A stretch of 60,060 bases of DNA. It comes from CBDCNH01 sp965219015 (GTDB lineage: Bacteria > Pseudomonadota > Alphaproteobacteria > Rhodobacterales > Rhodobacteraceae). Below the pieces are notes generated by a model. It saw nothing but the letters and a program-made list of their open reading frames with translations. It was not told the origin of the DNA and ran no database searches. Where the stretch lies: the NCBI GenBank assembly GCA_965219015.1, contig CBDCNH010000014.1, positions 1 through 60,060 of the forward strand, written 5' to 3'. Positions 26,276 to 34,841 of this stretch are shown piece by piece (position 1 is the stretch's first letter; the number at the start of each line of letters is the position of its first letter). Made by a program: the position numbers and the translations under genes.

Positions 26276-26586
26276 TCCTCGCCACGACGGAGGGCGTCGC
26301 GGGGCGCGCCACGGTCGAGACGCTGGGCCTCGTGCGCGGGTCCACGGTGCGCTCGAAGCACGTGGGCTCGGACATCGTGGCGAGCCTCAGGAACGTCGTC
26401 GGCGGCGAGATCCCGGAATATTCGCAGCTGATGGCCGCCGCGCGCGAGCAGGCGCTCGACCGGATGGTGGCGGCCGCCGCGGCGCTCGGCGCGGACGCGG
26501 TGGTGGCGGTCAGGATGCAGACCTCGGCGATCACGCTGCGCGCATCCGAGGTCGCGTTCATCGGCACCGCGGTGCGGCTCGCGTGA
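26272..26586 (+). CDS. YbjQ/DUF74 family protein
   Basis: A 104-residue protein with the UPF0145 pattern: VETLGLVRGSTVRSKHVGSDIVASLRNVVGGEI, YSQLMAAAREQALDRM and GADAVVAVRMQTSAI. Members form pentamers of unknown function, often associated with membrane-protein operons. The GTG start overlaps the preceding stop, and its own stop overlaps the DUF1638 start (GTGA). Confidence 0.88.
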   Translation: MILATTEGVAGRATVETLGLVRGSTVRSKHVGSDIVASLRNVVGGEIPEYSQLMAAAREQALDRMVAAAAALGADAVVAVRMQTSAITLRASEVAFIGTAVRLA

Positions 26587-27185
26587 GCCGAGTGCTGCTC
26601 CTCGCCTGCGGCGCGCTCGCGGCGGAGATCCTCGCGGTGCGTGCAGCGAACGGCTGGGAGCACCTCGACCTGCAGTGCCTGCCCGCCGACCTGCACCTGC
26701 GTCCCGAGCGCATCCCCGACGCAGTGGAGGCGGCGGTGCTGAAGCACCGCGCGGACTACGACACGATCTTCGTGGTCTACGCCGATTGCGGGACCGGCGG
26801 GCTTCTCGCGGCGCGCTGCGCGGCGCTCGGGGTAGAGATGGTCGCAGGGCCGCATTGCTATGCGTTCTTCGACGGGGTGGCGGCGTTCGAGGCGCGGGGC
26901 GACGCGGAGATGCGGGCGTTCTACCTCACCGATTTCCTGGTGCGGCAGTTCGATGCCTTCGTCTGGCGCCCAATGGGACTCGACCGGCATCCTGCGCTGC
27001 GCGACATGCTCTTCGGCAACTACGAGCGGCTGGTGCATCTCGCACAGACCGACGACGCGGGCCTTGCTGCGAAGGCCGCCGACTGCGCGCGCCGGCTCGG
27101 TCTCGCGTTCGAGCGGCGGCTGACGGGCTACGGCGACCTGCCGGCGGCGCTCGCGTCCGCGGCGGCTAGGGCGCGCGGATCGTGA
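26583..27185 (+). CDS. DUF1638 family protein
   Basis: A 200-residue protein with LLACGALAAEIL, YADCGTGG and AGPHCYAFFDGVAAF, matching DUF1638. The family recurs beside corrinoid methyltransferase genes in methylamine and betaine users, and here lies about 1 kb downstream of bmtC. The conserved cysteines and histidine could bind metal. Function is unknown. It starts at GTG, coupled to ybjQ, and its end overlaps the convergent membrane-protein gene by 20 bp. Confidence 0.8.
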   Translation: MSRVLLLACGALAAEILAVRAANGWEHLDLQCLPADLHLRPERIPDAVEAAVLKHRADYDTIFVVYADCGTGGLLAARCAALGVEMVAGPHCYAFFDGVAAFEARGDAEMRAFYLTDFLVRQFDAFVWRPMGLDRHPALRDMLFGNYERLVHLAQTDDAGLAAKAADCARRLGLAFERRLTGYGDLPAALASAAARARGS

Positions 27186-27795
27186 GCGACACGAGCGGCG
27201 CGGGCGCCGGCGGCGCGGCGGGGTTCGCGGCCCAGGCGAAGAGGCCGAAGCCCGCGACGGCGAGCGGCGTCGCGAGGGTGAGCGTGTCGACCAGGCCGTC
27301 GAAGCGATGGCGCACGAAGAGGAAGCTCGCGTCGGCGGAGATGACGGCGTTGTCTTCGCGCCCCCTGGCGATGAGGGCGTTCTCCGCGTCGGATCTGGTC
27401 TGTCGCCTTGCAATGTTGCCGATCCTTTCGACGTGGTCCTTCAAGGTGGCCGAACCGTTCGTCAGCCGGTCGGCATAGCGCTTCGACAGTTCGTCGTGGA
27501 GGCGCGAGAGCTCGGGATCCTTGCTCGTCGCGATGTCGTGGACGGTCAGGCTCGCGCGCGTCAGGACCATGATCGCGGCGCGCATGATGGCGGCGATGCC
27601 GGCGAACCCCAGCGCGAGCCCGCCGACAGCGAGGCCGAAGCGCAGGCTTCCTGGCGCGAGGGAGCCGAAGGCGGTGAGCGAGCTGCCGACGAACACGCTC
27701 GCCGCCGTCGCCACGACCCCCGCCACGAGCCACTTCGCCGTGTCGCGGAGCGACTGCGCCGCGGCGGCCATCGAGGCCGTCAGCGCCTCGCTCAT
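27166..27795 (-). CDS. Membrane protein of unknown function
   Basis: A 209-residue protein with hydrophobic segments at about 22-42 and 50-78 (VAGVVATAASVFVG; LAVGGLALGFAGIAAIM). A long soluble helical region (about 85-165) follows, then a final hydrophobic segment (LATPLAVAGFGLFAWAA). No family is recognised. The gene overlaps the preceding leftward gene by 4 bp at its start. Confidence 0.65.
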   Translation of the reverse strand: MSEALTASMAAAAQSLRDTAKWLVAGVVATAASVFVGSSLTAFGSLAPGSLRFGLAVGGLALGFAGIAAIMRAAIMVLTRASLTVHDIATSKDPELSRLHDELSKRYADRLTNGSATLKDHVERIGNIARRQTRSDAENALIARGREDNAVISADASFLFVRHRFDGLVDTLTLATPLAVAGFGLFAWAANPAAPPAPAPLVSLTIRAP

Positions 27796-28211
27796 TCCGG
27801 CCGGCCGCTGCCGAAGTCGATCACCAGCGGCAGGTCGGGCGCCTCGCGAGCCATCGCCTCGCCGAGTGCTGCGATCCGGTGGAGGTCGATCTCGCCGACC
27901 TGCAGGATCACGGCGCGGGGATCGGGGCGGCCCGGATCAGCGCGCTGCCGTCCGCGAGAATCGACGAGCGCCGGCAGATCGACCTCGCCCGACGGCGTCA
28001 CCGGGGCGGCGAGATAGGCGCCGGGCAGGTCGACGGCGCTGTCGGCGATCTCGGCGACGAGCGCCGCGAACGGGTCGCCGAACGGGTCCGGGACCGGGCC
28101 TTGGGCCTGCGGTGACGGCTTCGGCGCGACGACGATCTCCACCACGTCGCCGCCACAGGCGATGCGGATCACTCCGTCGGCGTCCGGGATGCCGATCACG
28201 CGCGTCGTCAT
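27792..28211 (-). CDS. Hypothetical protein
   Basis: A 139-residue protein opening MTTRVIGIPDADGVIRIACGGD, with a central Pro-rich linker (KPSPQAQGPVPDPFGDPF) and acidic surroundings. The ATG at 28211 has GGAG at 5 nt. It is followed directly by the membrane-protein gene, which overlaps its end, so the two may act together. No family is recognised. Confidence 0.6.
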   Translation of the reverse strand: MTTRVIGIPDADGVIRIACGGDVVEIVVAPKPSPQAQGPVPDPFGDPFAALVAEIADSAVDLPGAYLAAPVTPSGEVDLPALVDSRGRQRADPGRPDPRAVILQVGEIDLHRIAALGEAMAREAPDLPLVIDFGSGRPE

Positions 28212-28289
28212 GCAATCTCCATCAAAATGCGAGTCGCTGCAAATTGCGATGAGGCTAGCACGCCGCGGCTGCGGCGCCAAAGCCCCGCG

Positions 28290-28694
28290 TCAGGCGGCGG
28301 CGGAGCTGCGGACGCGCTCGACCATCGCGCGGAGGCCGTTCGCGCGCTGCGCCGAGAGGTGGTCGGCGAGGCCGAGGCGGGCGAGCTCGGCCGAGGCGTC
28401 GACGCCGGCCACCTCGGCGACCGGCACGCCGGCATAGAGCGCGTGCAGGATCGCGATGAGGCCGCGCACGATGAGCGCATCGCTCTCGCCCGAGAAGTCG
28501 AAGCGGCCGGCCTCGACGCGGGGCACGATCCAGACCTGGCTCGCGCAGCCCGACACCTTGGTCGCGGGCACCTTCAGCGCGTCGTCGAGCGGCGGCATGG
28601 CGCGGCCGAGCTCGATGACATGGCGGTAGCGCTCGTCCCAGTCGTCGAGGAAGGCGAAGGTCTCGGCGATCTCCTCGAAGGCTTCGGTGGCCAT
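28290..28694 (-). CDS. sufE: SufE-family Fe-S cluster sulfur acceptor
   Basis: A 134-residue SufE homologue. The sulfur-accepting cysteine is in VPATKVSGCASQVWI, and the opening ETFAFLDDWDERYRHVIELGR is typical. SufE takes persulfide from a SufS-type desulfurase and stimulates it. No suf operon is in the window; the class V aminotransferase at 1298-2524 is too distant and of uncertain specificity to name as partner. The start at 28694 is chosen over 28766 by family length. Confidence 0.92.
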   Translation of the reverse strand: MATEAFEEIAETFAFLDDWDERYRHVIELGRAMPPLDDALKVPATKVSGCASQVWIVPRVEAGRFDFSGESDALIVRGLIAILHALYAGVPVAEVAGVDASAELARLGLADHLSAQRANGLRAMVERVRSSAAA

Positions 28695-28812
28695 GCGCGT
28701 CCTTTCCGGGCTGCGGATTGACGTAGGCACCGGGACCGGGCGCGTAAACCCCGCGCGGCTTCCCAAGCTGCGGCCGATGGTCTAACGAGCGCGGGAGCCT
28801 CGGGAGTGCCAC

Positions 28813-29280
28813 ATGCGCCGCGTCGTCCTTTGCCTCCTCGTCGCGGCGACGCTCGCGTCCTGCGGCCGCGTCGGGCGCTCGCGGCTCAACCCGTTCAACC
28901 TCTTCCGCCCGAGCCAGCCCGCGACGCTCGAGCCCGCCAAGGGCTACGCCGACGTGCGGCCGGACCGGCGGCTGCTCGTGGACCAGGTGGTCGGGCTCGA
29001 CGTTGCGGCGCGGCCCGGCGGCGTGATCGTTGAGGCGACCGGCTTGCCGCCGACGCAGGGCTGGTACGACGCGGCGCTGGTCGCGGAGAACGATGGCCGG
29101 CCCGTCGATGGCGTGCTCGCGTTCCGCTTCGTCGTGTCGCCGCCGCCCGCCGACCGTCCGGTGTCGACGCAAGCCTCGCGCGAGGTGACGGCGGCGGCCT
29201 ACGTGCCGGACGTGCGGCTCGACGGCGTGCGCCAGATCACCGTCGGGGGCCTCAGGAGCGCGCGGTCGAGCCGCCGGTGA
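28813..29280 (+). CDS. Predicted lipoprotein
   Basis: A 155-residue protein with a type II signal peptide: MRRVVLCLLVAATLASC with lipobox LASC, lipidation at C17. The mature part has VDQVVGLDVAARPGGVIVEATGLPPTQGWYDAALV. It is presumably periplasmic and membrane-anchored; no known function. Its end overlaps the convergent rnd gene by 29 bp. Confidence 0.7.
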   Translation: MRRVVLCLLVAATLASCGRVGRSRLNPFNLFRPSQPATLEPAKGYADVRPDRRLLVDQVVGLDVAARPGGVIVEATGLPPTQGWYDAALVAENDGRPVDGVLAFRFVVSPPPADRPVSTQASREVTAAAYVPDVRLDGVRQITVGGLRSARSSRR

Positions 29281-30454
29281 GTTCGACGGCGGTCGGCCGC
29301 GGCAGCGTCACGACCGTCACGTCGGTGCCATTGGCGGAAAGCGCGATCTCGCCGCGGCAGAGGCGGAGCGCGTCGTCGCCAAACACCTCCGCTCGCCAGC
29401 CGTGGAGCGCAGGCATCTCGCGCAGTCCCGCGGCGATGGCATCGAGGTCGGACGCGGTGGCGACGAGCTTCTGCGCGACCCCCGCCGCCTCCGACTTGGC
29501 CTTCAGGAGCACGCGCAGGAGATCCGCAAGCGCCGGGTTGACCTGCAGGGTGTCGCGCGTGGCATCGGGCTTCGGCAGATCTTCCGGCGCGGTCGCGAGA
29601 CCTGCCGCCACCGCCGCCAGAATGCCGTCCGCCACGTCGCCGCGGCGACCTTCGCGAAGCAGAAGGCGGCTCTTGCCGAGCTCGTCCGCGTTCGCGGGCC
29701 GCATCGAGGCAATCTCGAGGAGCGCGTCGTCCTTCAGCACCCGCGAGCGCGGCACGTTCTGCGCCTGCGCGTAGGTCTCGCGAAACCGGGCAAGCTCGCG
29801 CACGACCGCGAGATAGCGCCCGGAGTTCGTCCGCGTCTTGACCCGCTGCCAGGCGTCTTCGGGCTCGACGCGGTACGTGCCGGGCTCGGTCAGGACGGCG
29901 AGTTCCTCGGCCATCCAGTGCTGCCGCCCGGAGGCCACGATCTGCCGCGCGAGATCCTCGTAGATGACGCGTAGGTGCGTCACATCGGCGATGGCATAGG
30001 TTTTCTGCGCGTCCGTCAGCGGGCGGCGCGACCAGTCGGTGAAGCGCGAGGTCTTGTCCACCGTCTCGTGCGCGATCCGGCGCACCAGCGTCTCGTATCC
30101 CGCCTGCTCGCCGAAGCCGCAGACCATCGCCGCGACCTGCGTGTCGAAGAGCGGGCGCGGGAACACGCCGCCCTCGACGAAGAAGATCTCGAGATCCTGC
30201 CGCGCCGCGTGGAACACCTTCACGACGCTCTCATCGCGGAAGAGGTCGTAGAGGGGCTCGAGCGACAGCGGCGTGCCCTCGATGGGGTCGATCAAGACCG
30301 CCTCGCCGTCACCGGGCAGCGCCATCTGGATCAGGCAGAGCTTGGACCAGTAGGTCCGCTCGCGCAGGAACTCGGTGTCGAGGGTGACGTAGGGGCCGCC
30401 GCGCGCCGCCTCGCAGAACCGGGCGAGGTCGTCCGTCGTGGTGATGGTTCGCAT
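29252..30454 (-). CDS. rnd: Ribonuclease D
   Basis: A 3'-5' exoribonuclease involved in tRNA 3' maturation, 400 residues. The DEDDy nuclease residues are visible in YVTLDTEFLRERTYW (Exo I), in KVFHAARQDLEIFF (Exo II) and in TYAIADVTHLRVIYEDL (Exo III). An HRDC domain follows (about 215-295, AQNVPRSRVLKDDALLEIA). Length and order are normal for the family. Confidence 0.95.
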   Translation of the reverse strand: MRTITTTDDLARFCEAARGGPYVTLDTEFLRERTYWSKLCLIQMALPGDGEAVLIDPIEGTPLSLEPLYDLFRDESVVKVFHAARQDLEIFFVEGGVFPRPLFDTQVAAMVCGFGEQAGYETLVRRIAHETVDKTSRFTDWSRRPLTDAQKTYAIADVTHLRVIYEDLARQIVASGRQHWMAEELAVLTEPGTYRVEPEDAWQRVKTRTNSGRYLAVVRELARFRETYAQAQNVPRSRVLKDDALLEIASMRPANADELGKSRLLLREGRRGDVADGILAAVAAGLATAPEDLPKPDATRDTLQVNPALADLLRVLLKAKSEAAGVAQKLVATASDLDAIAAGLREMPALHGWRAEVFGDDALRLCRGEIALSANGTDVTVVTLPRPTAVELTGGSTARS

Positions 30455-30534
30455 GGGGGCGGCGGATCCTCGCGGGCGGCCTGTGGCGCATCTGGTGTAG
30501 GAGACATCGCGCAGAATGGGAACCCCTGCGGCGC

Positions 30535-31134
30535 TCAGGGCCGGTCGCGGAGCCGAAGGGGCGGCGCGTCGCCGGCAAGGACGCGCTGGACGACCGCGGG
30601 GTAGAGCGCGTGCTCGGCCTCGAGGACGCGGGCGGCGAGGCTCAGAGGCGTGTCGTCGGGCCGGATGCCGACGCGCGCCTGGCCGAGGATCGGGCCGCCG
30701 TCGAGCACCTCGGTGACATGGTGAACTGTGCAGCCGCCCCAGCTGTCGCTCGCGGCGAGCGCCCGGGCGTGGGTGTCAAGGCCGGGATAGAGCGGCAGGA
30801 GCGACGGATGGATGTTGAGGATGCGGCCCTGCCAGCGCCGGACGAAGCCGGGCGAGAGGATCCGCATGAAGCCCGCGAGGCAGACAAGGTCCGGGGCGGC
30901 GGCGTCGAGGTGCCCTCCGACGGCCGCCTCGAAGCCGGGCCGGTCGCGGCGGTACCGGGTTGCATCGACGGCCGCCGTCGGGACGCCTGCGGCCGCCGCC
31001 TTGGCAAGCCCCGCTGCGCCGGGATCGCTTGCGAGCACGAGCACCGGGCGACCGGGATGCGCGCCCGTCATGCTCCGCACGAGAGCCAGCATGTTGGACC
31101 CGGAGCCCGAGATCAGGATCGCGACGCGCTTCAC
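30535..31134 (-). CDS. purN: Phosphoribosylglycinamide formyltransferase
   Basis: Transfers formyl from 10-formyl-THF to GAR in purine synthesis. The 199-residue protein has the opening VAILISGSGSNMLAL, the catalytic Asn-His in ILNIHPSLLPLYPGLDTH and the catalytic Asp in HHVTEVLDGGPI. The GTG start overlaps the purM stop (GTGA), giving a purM-purN operon. Confidence 0.96.
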   Translation of the reverse strand: MKRVAILISGSGSNMLALVRSMTGAHPGRPVLVLASDPGAAGLAKAAAAGVPTAAVDATRYRRDRPGFEAAVGGHLDAAAPDLVCLAGFMRILSPGFVRRWQGRILNIHPSLLPLYPGLDTHARALAASDSWGGCTVHHVTEVLDGGPILGQARVGIRPDDTPLSLAARVLEAEHALYPAVVQRVLAGDAPPLRLRDRP

Positions 31135-32165
31135 GCGCCGGCGTAGGTCACGCCCGCGCCGGTCGTGACGCGGCCGATGGTGTGGACCGTCTCACCGGCG
31201 TCGGCAAAGGCCTGACGAACGGCCGACACGCGATCCGGCGCCACCGCGGCGATCATGCCGATGCCGCAGTTGAACGTCCGGAGCATCTCGTCCGCCCCGA
31301 GCCCCGCCGTCTCGCGGAGCCAGCCGAACACGGGCGGCTCCGGCCAGGTCCCGGGATCGACCTCGGCACCGAGGCCCTGGGGCAGGATGCGCGGCAGGTT
31401 CTCGGTGATGCCCCCGCCGGTCACGTGGGCAATCCCGTGGACCCCGCCGGCGATGATCCCTGCAAGGGCCGCATGGACATAGATGCGCGTCGGCACCGTC
31501 AGCGCCGCGCCGAGGGTGTCGTTGCCGAAGGGCGCCGTGTCGTTCCAGCCGAGCCCTGCGCGCGCGACCGCGGCGCGGACGAGCGAGAAGCCGTTCGAAT
31601 GGAGCCCGTCCGAGGCGAGACCGAGGAGCACGTCGCCCGCGGCCACGCCTCCGGGCAACACCGCGCCCCGCTCGACGGCGCCGATGGCGAAGCCCGCAAG
31701 GTCGAAGTCGGCACCGTGGTAGATGCCGGGCATCTCCGCCGTCTCGCCGCCCACGAGCGCGCAGCCCGCCACGCGGCACGCGGCCGCGATGCCCTCGATG
31801 ACCCGCGCGGCGACACCCACGTCGAGCCGCGCCGTGGCGTAGTAGTCCAGGAAGAAGAGCGGCGTCGCGCCCTGGCAGACAAGGTCGTTGACGCACATCG
31901 CCACGAGGTCCGCGCCGATGCCGTCGAGCCGCCCGGTGTCGATGGCGACGCGGAGCTTGGTGCCGACGCCGTCCGTCGCGGCGACGAGGACCGGATCGAC
32001 GAACCCGGCCGCGCGCAGATCGAAGAGCGCGCCGAAACCGCCGAGCCCCGCCATGCTGCCCGGCCGCGCGGTCGCGGCCGCGGCAGGGGCGATGCGCGCG
32101 ACGAGCGCGTCGCCGGCCGCGATGTCGACGCCCGCGTCGGCGTAGGTGAGGGGCGCATCGGCCAT
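31131..32165 (-). CDS. purM: Phosphoribosylformylglycinamidine cyclo-ligase
   Basis: AIR synthetase, 344 residues. It has the opening LTYADAGVDIAAGDALV, the ATP-binding DGVGTKLRVA, MCVNDLVCQGATPLFFLDYYA and GGETAEMPGIY, all diagnostic. It is the first gene of the purM-purN pair; with purC-purS-purQ elsewhere in the window, much of de novo purine synthesis is represented here. Confidence 0.97.
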   Translation of the reverse strand: MADAPLTYADAGVDIAAGDALVARIAPAAAATARPGSMAGLGGFGALFDLRAAGFVDPVLVAATDGVGTKLRVAIDTGRLDGIGADLVAMCVNDLVCQGATPLFFLDYYATARLDVGVAARVIEGIAAACRVAGCALVGGETAEMPGIYHGADFDLAGFAIGAVERGAVLPGGVAAGDVLLGLASDGLHSNGFSLVRAAVARAGLGWNDTAPFGNDTLGAALTVPTRIYVHAALAGIIAGGVHGIAHVTGGGITENLPRILPQGLGAEVDPGTWPEPPVFGWLRETAGLGADEMLRTFNCGIGMIAAVAPDRVSAVRQAFADAGETVHTIGRVTTGAGVTYAGA

Positions 32166-32211
32166 GCAGGGCTTCTAGCCGGTCGCATCGGCGATGCAAG
32201 CGGAGGGGACG

Positions 32212-32240
32212 TTGACCGCCTCGAGCCCCGCGGCTAGCAC
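32212..32240 (+). promoter_or_regulatory. Probable promoter of the tRNA(CAU) gene
   Basis: TTGACC (32212-32217), a 17-bp spacer and TAGCAC (32235-32240). The same architecture, with CTAG at the -10, lies before tRNA-Glu. Confidence 0.45.
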
Positions 32241-32251
32241 GGACGCACGGC

Positions 32252-32324
32252 GGGCCCGTAGCTCAACGGTTAGAGCTGGGCGCTCATAACGCCTTGGTTG
32301 GGGGTTCGAGTCCCTCCGGGCCTA
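32252..32324 (+). tRNA. tRNA with CAU anticodon, probably tRNA-Ile2
   Basis: A 73-nt cloverleaf. The acceptor strands GGGCCCG and CGGGCCT pair with one G-U at the first position. The anticodon stem is GGGCG/CGCCT with loop CTCATAA, anticodon CAU at 32285-32287, and the T-arm is GGGGGTTCGAGTCCCTC. CCA is not encoded (CCG follows). The anticodon-arm context resembles lysidine-modified tRNA-Ile2 of other bacteria more than elongator Met, but only a profile search would settle it. The antisense strand of its 3' half forms the end of the overlapping glycosyltransferase ORF. Confidence 0.9.
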
Positions 32325-33042
32325 CCGGACCCTCCACCTCGACCTCCGCCAAGCGGCGGCGGCGCAGGAGCCAGGCGACGCCGGCGAGGTCGACCACGCC
32401 CACGACGCCGCGGCCGAGCGTGCCGTACTTCGACACCCCGCTGCGGCGCGCGCGATGTGCCACGTCGACCACCTCCACATCGTAGCCCTCACGCCGGACC
32501 ATCGCCGCCATGAAGCGGTGGATGTGGTCGAAATAGGCGAGCGCCAGGTACACGTCGCGGGGAAACGCCTTCAGCCCGCAGCCGGAATCGCGCACCCCGT
32601 CGCGCAGGAGCCCGCCGCGCACCCGGTTGGCGATGCGCGAGGCGGCGCGCTTGGCGAACCCGTCGCGGCGCTCCGCGCGCTGGCCCTGCACCAGCCCGAG
32701 CCGCGGCCTCGGCCCGGCGCGGAACGGCGCCAGCACGGCGAGGATCTCGGTCGGCGGGTTCTGCCCGTCGGCGTCGAGCGTGGCGACGAGCGGCGCGCGG
32801 GCGGCGCGGACACCGGTGCGGATGGCCGCCGACTGCCCGGCGCTCGCGGCATGGCGCAGGACACGAACGCCCGGCTGGCCGAGCGCACGGACCGCCGCCG
32901 CGGTATCATCGCGCGAGCCGTCGTCGACGACGATGATCTCGTGCGGGAGCGTGCTCAGGACCGCGCCGATCTCGGCCACGAGCGCCGCGATCCCGCCCGC
33001 CTCGTCGCGCGCGGGCAGGACGATCGAGACCTCCGGCGTCAC
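32284..33042 (-). CDS. Family 2 glycosyltransferase
   Basis: A GT2 enzyme of the polyprenyl-phosphate sugar transferase (DPM1/ArnC-like) group, 252 residues. The GT-A motifs are SIVLPARDEAGG, IIVVDDGSRDDTAA and ATLDADGQNPP (DxD). GCGLKAFPRDVYLAL and a C-terminal hydrophobic segment near VVGVVDLAGVAWLL follow. The ORF ends inside the antisense of the tRNA gene, so its last 14 residues (about PVGPEGLEPPTKAL) are tRNA-derived and the stop is formed from the anticodon-loop bases. The GTG start overlaps the LAB_N gene (GTGA). It probably links a sugar to a lipid carrier for envelope decoration. Confidence 0.85.
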   Translation of the reverse strand: MTPEVSIVLPARDEAGGIAALVAEIGAVLSTLPHEIIVVDDGSRDDTAAAVRALGQPGVRVLRHAASAGQSAAIRTGVRAARAPLVATLDADGQNPPTEILAVLAPFRAGPRPRLGLVQGQRAERRDGFAKRAASRIANRVRGGLLRDGVRDSGCGLKAFPRDVYLALAYFDHIHRFMAAMVRREGYDVEVVDVAHRARRSGVSKYGTLGRGVVGVVDLAGVAWLLRRRRLAEVEVEGPVGPEGLEPPTKAL

Positions 33043-33374
33043 GCCCGCTCGACCGGAACGCCATCCGCTTCAGCCAGCGGCTGCGAGCCCGCCAGCAGCA
33101 CCGCGCGCTTGCGCGACCGGATCAGGTAGAGGTTGCGCGCGTAGACGAGGAGCCCGAAGCCCTGGCCGAGGATGAAGACCGGGTCGCGCTTGTAGATCGC
33201 ATAAGCGAGGAGCGTGATCCCGCCCGACAGGCTGAACCACCAGAACGCGATAGGGATGACGCTCTCGCGCCGGATCTCGCTGCGAAGCCATTGCACGAGG
33301 AAGCGCGCCGAGAAGAGCGCCTGTCCGAGAAAGCCGATCCCTGTCCAGAGTACCGCTGCCGTCATCCGAGCCAT
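33039..33374 (-). CDS. Lipid A biosynthesis N-terminal domain (LAB_N) membrane protein
   Basis: A 111-residue protein with three hydrophobic segments and the LAB_N signature GQALFSARFLVQWLRSEIRRESVIPIAFWWFSL. Free-standing LAB_N proteins commonly pair with GT2 enzymes like the one it overlaps, pointing to lipid-linked sugar or lipid A modification. An alternative ATG lies at 33365. Confidence 0.88.
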   Translation of the reverse strand: MARMTAAVLWTGIGFLGQALFSARFLVQWLRSEIRRESVIPIAFWWFSLSGGITLLAYAIYKRDPVFILGQGFGLLVYARNLYLIRSRKRAVLLAGSQPLAEADGVPVERA

Positions 33375-33437
33375 CCGCTGTCTTGGGTTTCGGCAATGTC
33401 CTTAACGGCATCGCGCGGCGTTGGCCATTGGAGGCGC

Positions 33438-34766
33438 CTATCGCGCGAGCACGAGGTCCGCGCGCAGCCCGCCGAGCGAGGCGCTCGTCCCGAGGCGCAG
33501 CGTGCCGCCGTGGCTTCGGGCGATGTCGATGGCGATCGAAAGCCCGAGACCGACGCCCGAGCCGCGGTTCTGGTTTCGCGCCGCGTCGAGCCGGGTGAAC
33601 GGCCGAAGCGCCTCCTCGCGGCGCTCGGGGGGGATGCCGGGGCCGTCGTCCTCGACCGAAAAGCGCACCGAGCGTTCGGTCACGGCGACGCTGACGTCGG
33701 CGCGGGTGCCGTAGCGGACCGCATTGCCGACAAGGTTCTCGAGCGCGCGCGCCACCGCCATCGGACGCAGGATCACCGGTCCCGCCGCGTTGGGCCCGTC
33801 GGCCTTGTCCGCGAGCCGCACCGCCTGGCCGGCGCGCTGCGCGTTCTCGACGGTGCGCGCGACGAGCGCCACCGGATCGGTCGGCGCCGGATCGTCGAGC
33901 GCGCCGTCCCGGGCGAAGGCGAGAAAGCTGTCGATCAGACGCTCCATGTCCGCCACGTCGCGTTGCATCGCCACCGTCTCCGCGTCGTCCCCCGCCATCG
34001 CGAGCCCAAGCTTCAGCCGCGTGAGCGGCGTCCGCAGGTCATGGCTGACGCCCGACAGCATCAGCGTGCGCTGCTCGATCTGCCGCTCGATGCGCGCGCG
34101 CATGTCGAGGAACGCCTTGCCTGCCGCGCGCACCTCGAGCGCGCCGCGCGGCCGGTAGGGCAACACCCGGCCTTTCCCGAAGGCTTCCGCCGCCGCCGCG
34201 AGCTTGGTGATCGGACGCAGCTGGTTGCGGAGAAACGCATAGGCGATGAGCGTCATCAGTGCTCCGGTGACGATCATCAGCACCAGCAGCTGGTGTGGGT
34301 TCGACGCCGACACGCGGCTCCGGTTGATGCCGACCTCGATCGGCCCGAACCGGCTCGTGAGGCCGACGTTCACCGTGTCATGGTCGGCGAGGAGGTCGAT
34401 GTCGATGACGCCGGGCAGCTCGTCCTTCAGCGTTGCGATGACCTCTCGACCGGACAGATCCCAGAAATGGCGTCGCTCGCCGCGTGCAGGGGTCGCCGGC
34501 AGCTCCGCCGTCATCCCGAGCGCCCTCGCGATGGTCCCGGCGCGCCGTCTCGCCTCCGCGAGGTCCGCGGCTCCGGCCACGGCATCGCGGATGAAAGCGA
34601 TCTCGATCACGACGTTGCCGGTCATCTGACGCGTCACGGCCTCGAAGTGGCGCTGGATGAACACGACGGAGACGACAAGCTGCAGCGTCGCGATCGGCAC
34701 GACGAGGATCAGCAGGGCGCGCCCGTAGAGGCCGCGGGGGACGGGTCGCTTGAGCCATGCGAACAT
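33438..34766 (-). CDS. EnvZ-type sensor histidine kinase
   Basis: A 442-residue inner-membrane kinase. TM1 is at about 15-37 (ALLILVVPIATLQLVVSVVFI), with a periplasmic region to about 165. TM2 (LLVLMIVTGALMTLIAYAFL) is followed by a HAMP domain (RPITKLAAAAEAFGKG). The H-box is LMLSGVSHDLRTPLTRLKLG. The ATPase has ENLVGNAVRYG, DDGPGIPPERR and GVGLGLSI. The pattern is that of EnvZ, normally paired with OmpR, but no response regulator is adjacent. The start at 34766 (MFAWLKRPVPRG) places TM1 correctly; the frame open further upstream is antisense to the divergent MBL gene. Confidence 0.9.
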   Translation of the reverse strand: MFAWLKRPVPRGLYGRALLILVVPIATLQLVVSVVFIQRHFEAVTRQMTGNVVIEIAFIRDAVAGAADLAEARRRAGTIARALGMTAELPATPARGERRHFWDLSGREVIATLKDELPGVIDIDLLADHDTVNVGLTSRFGPIEVGINRSRVSASNPHQLLVLMIVTGALMTLIAYAFLRNQLRPITKLAAAAEAFGKGRVLPYRPRGALEVRAAGKAFLDMRARIERQIEQRTLMLSGVSHDLRTPLTRLKLGLAMAGDDAETVAMQRDVADMERLIDSFLAFARDGALDDPAPTDPVALVARTVENAQRAGQAVRLADKADGPNAAGPVILRPMAVARALENLVGNAVRYGTRADVSVAVTERSVRFSVEDDGPGIPPERREEALRPFTRLDAARNQNRGSGVGLGLSIAIDIARSHGGTLRLGTSASLGGLRADLVLAR

Positions 34767-34841
34767 CGCCCCGGTGTAGCGCGGACACGCCCGTCCCGGA
34801 AGGGCTTGCGCCACGCCTCGCGCGGGCGCATGGCCCGGCCG

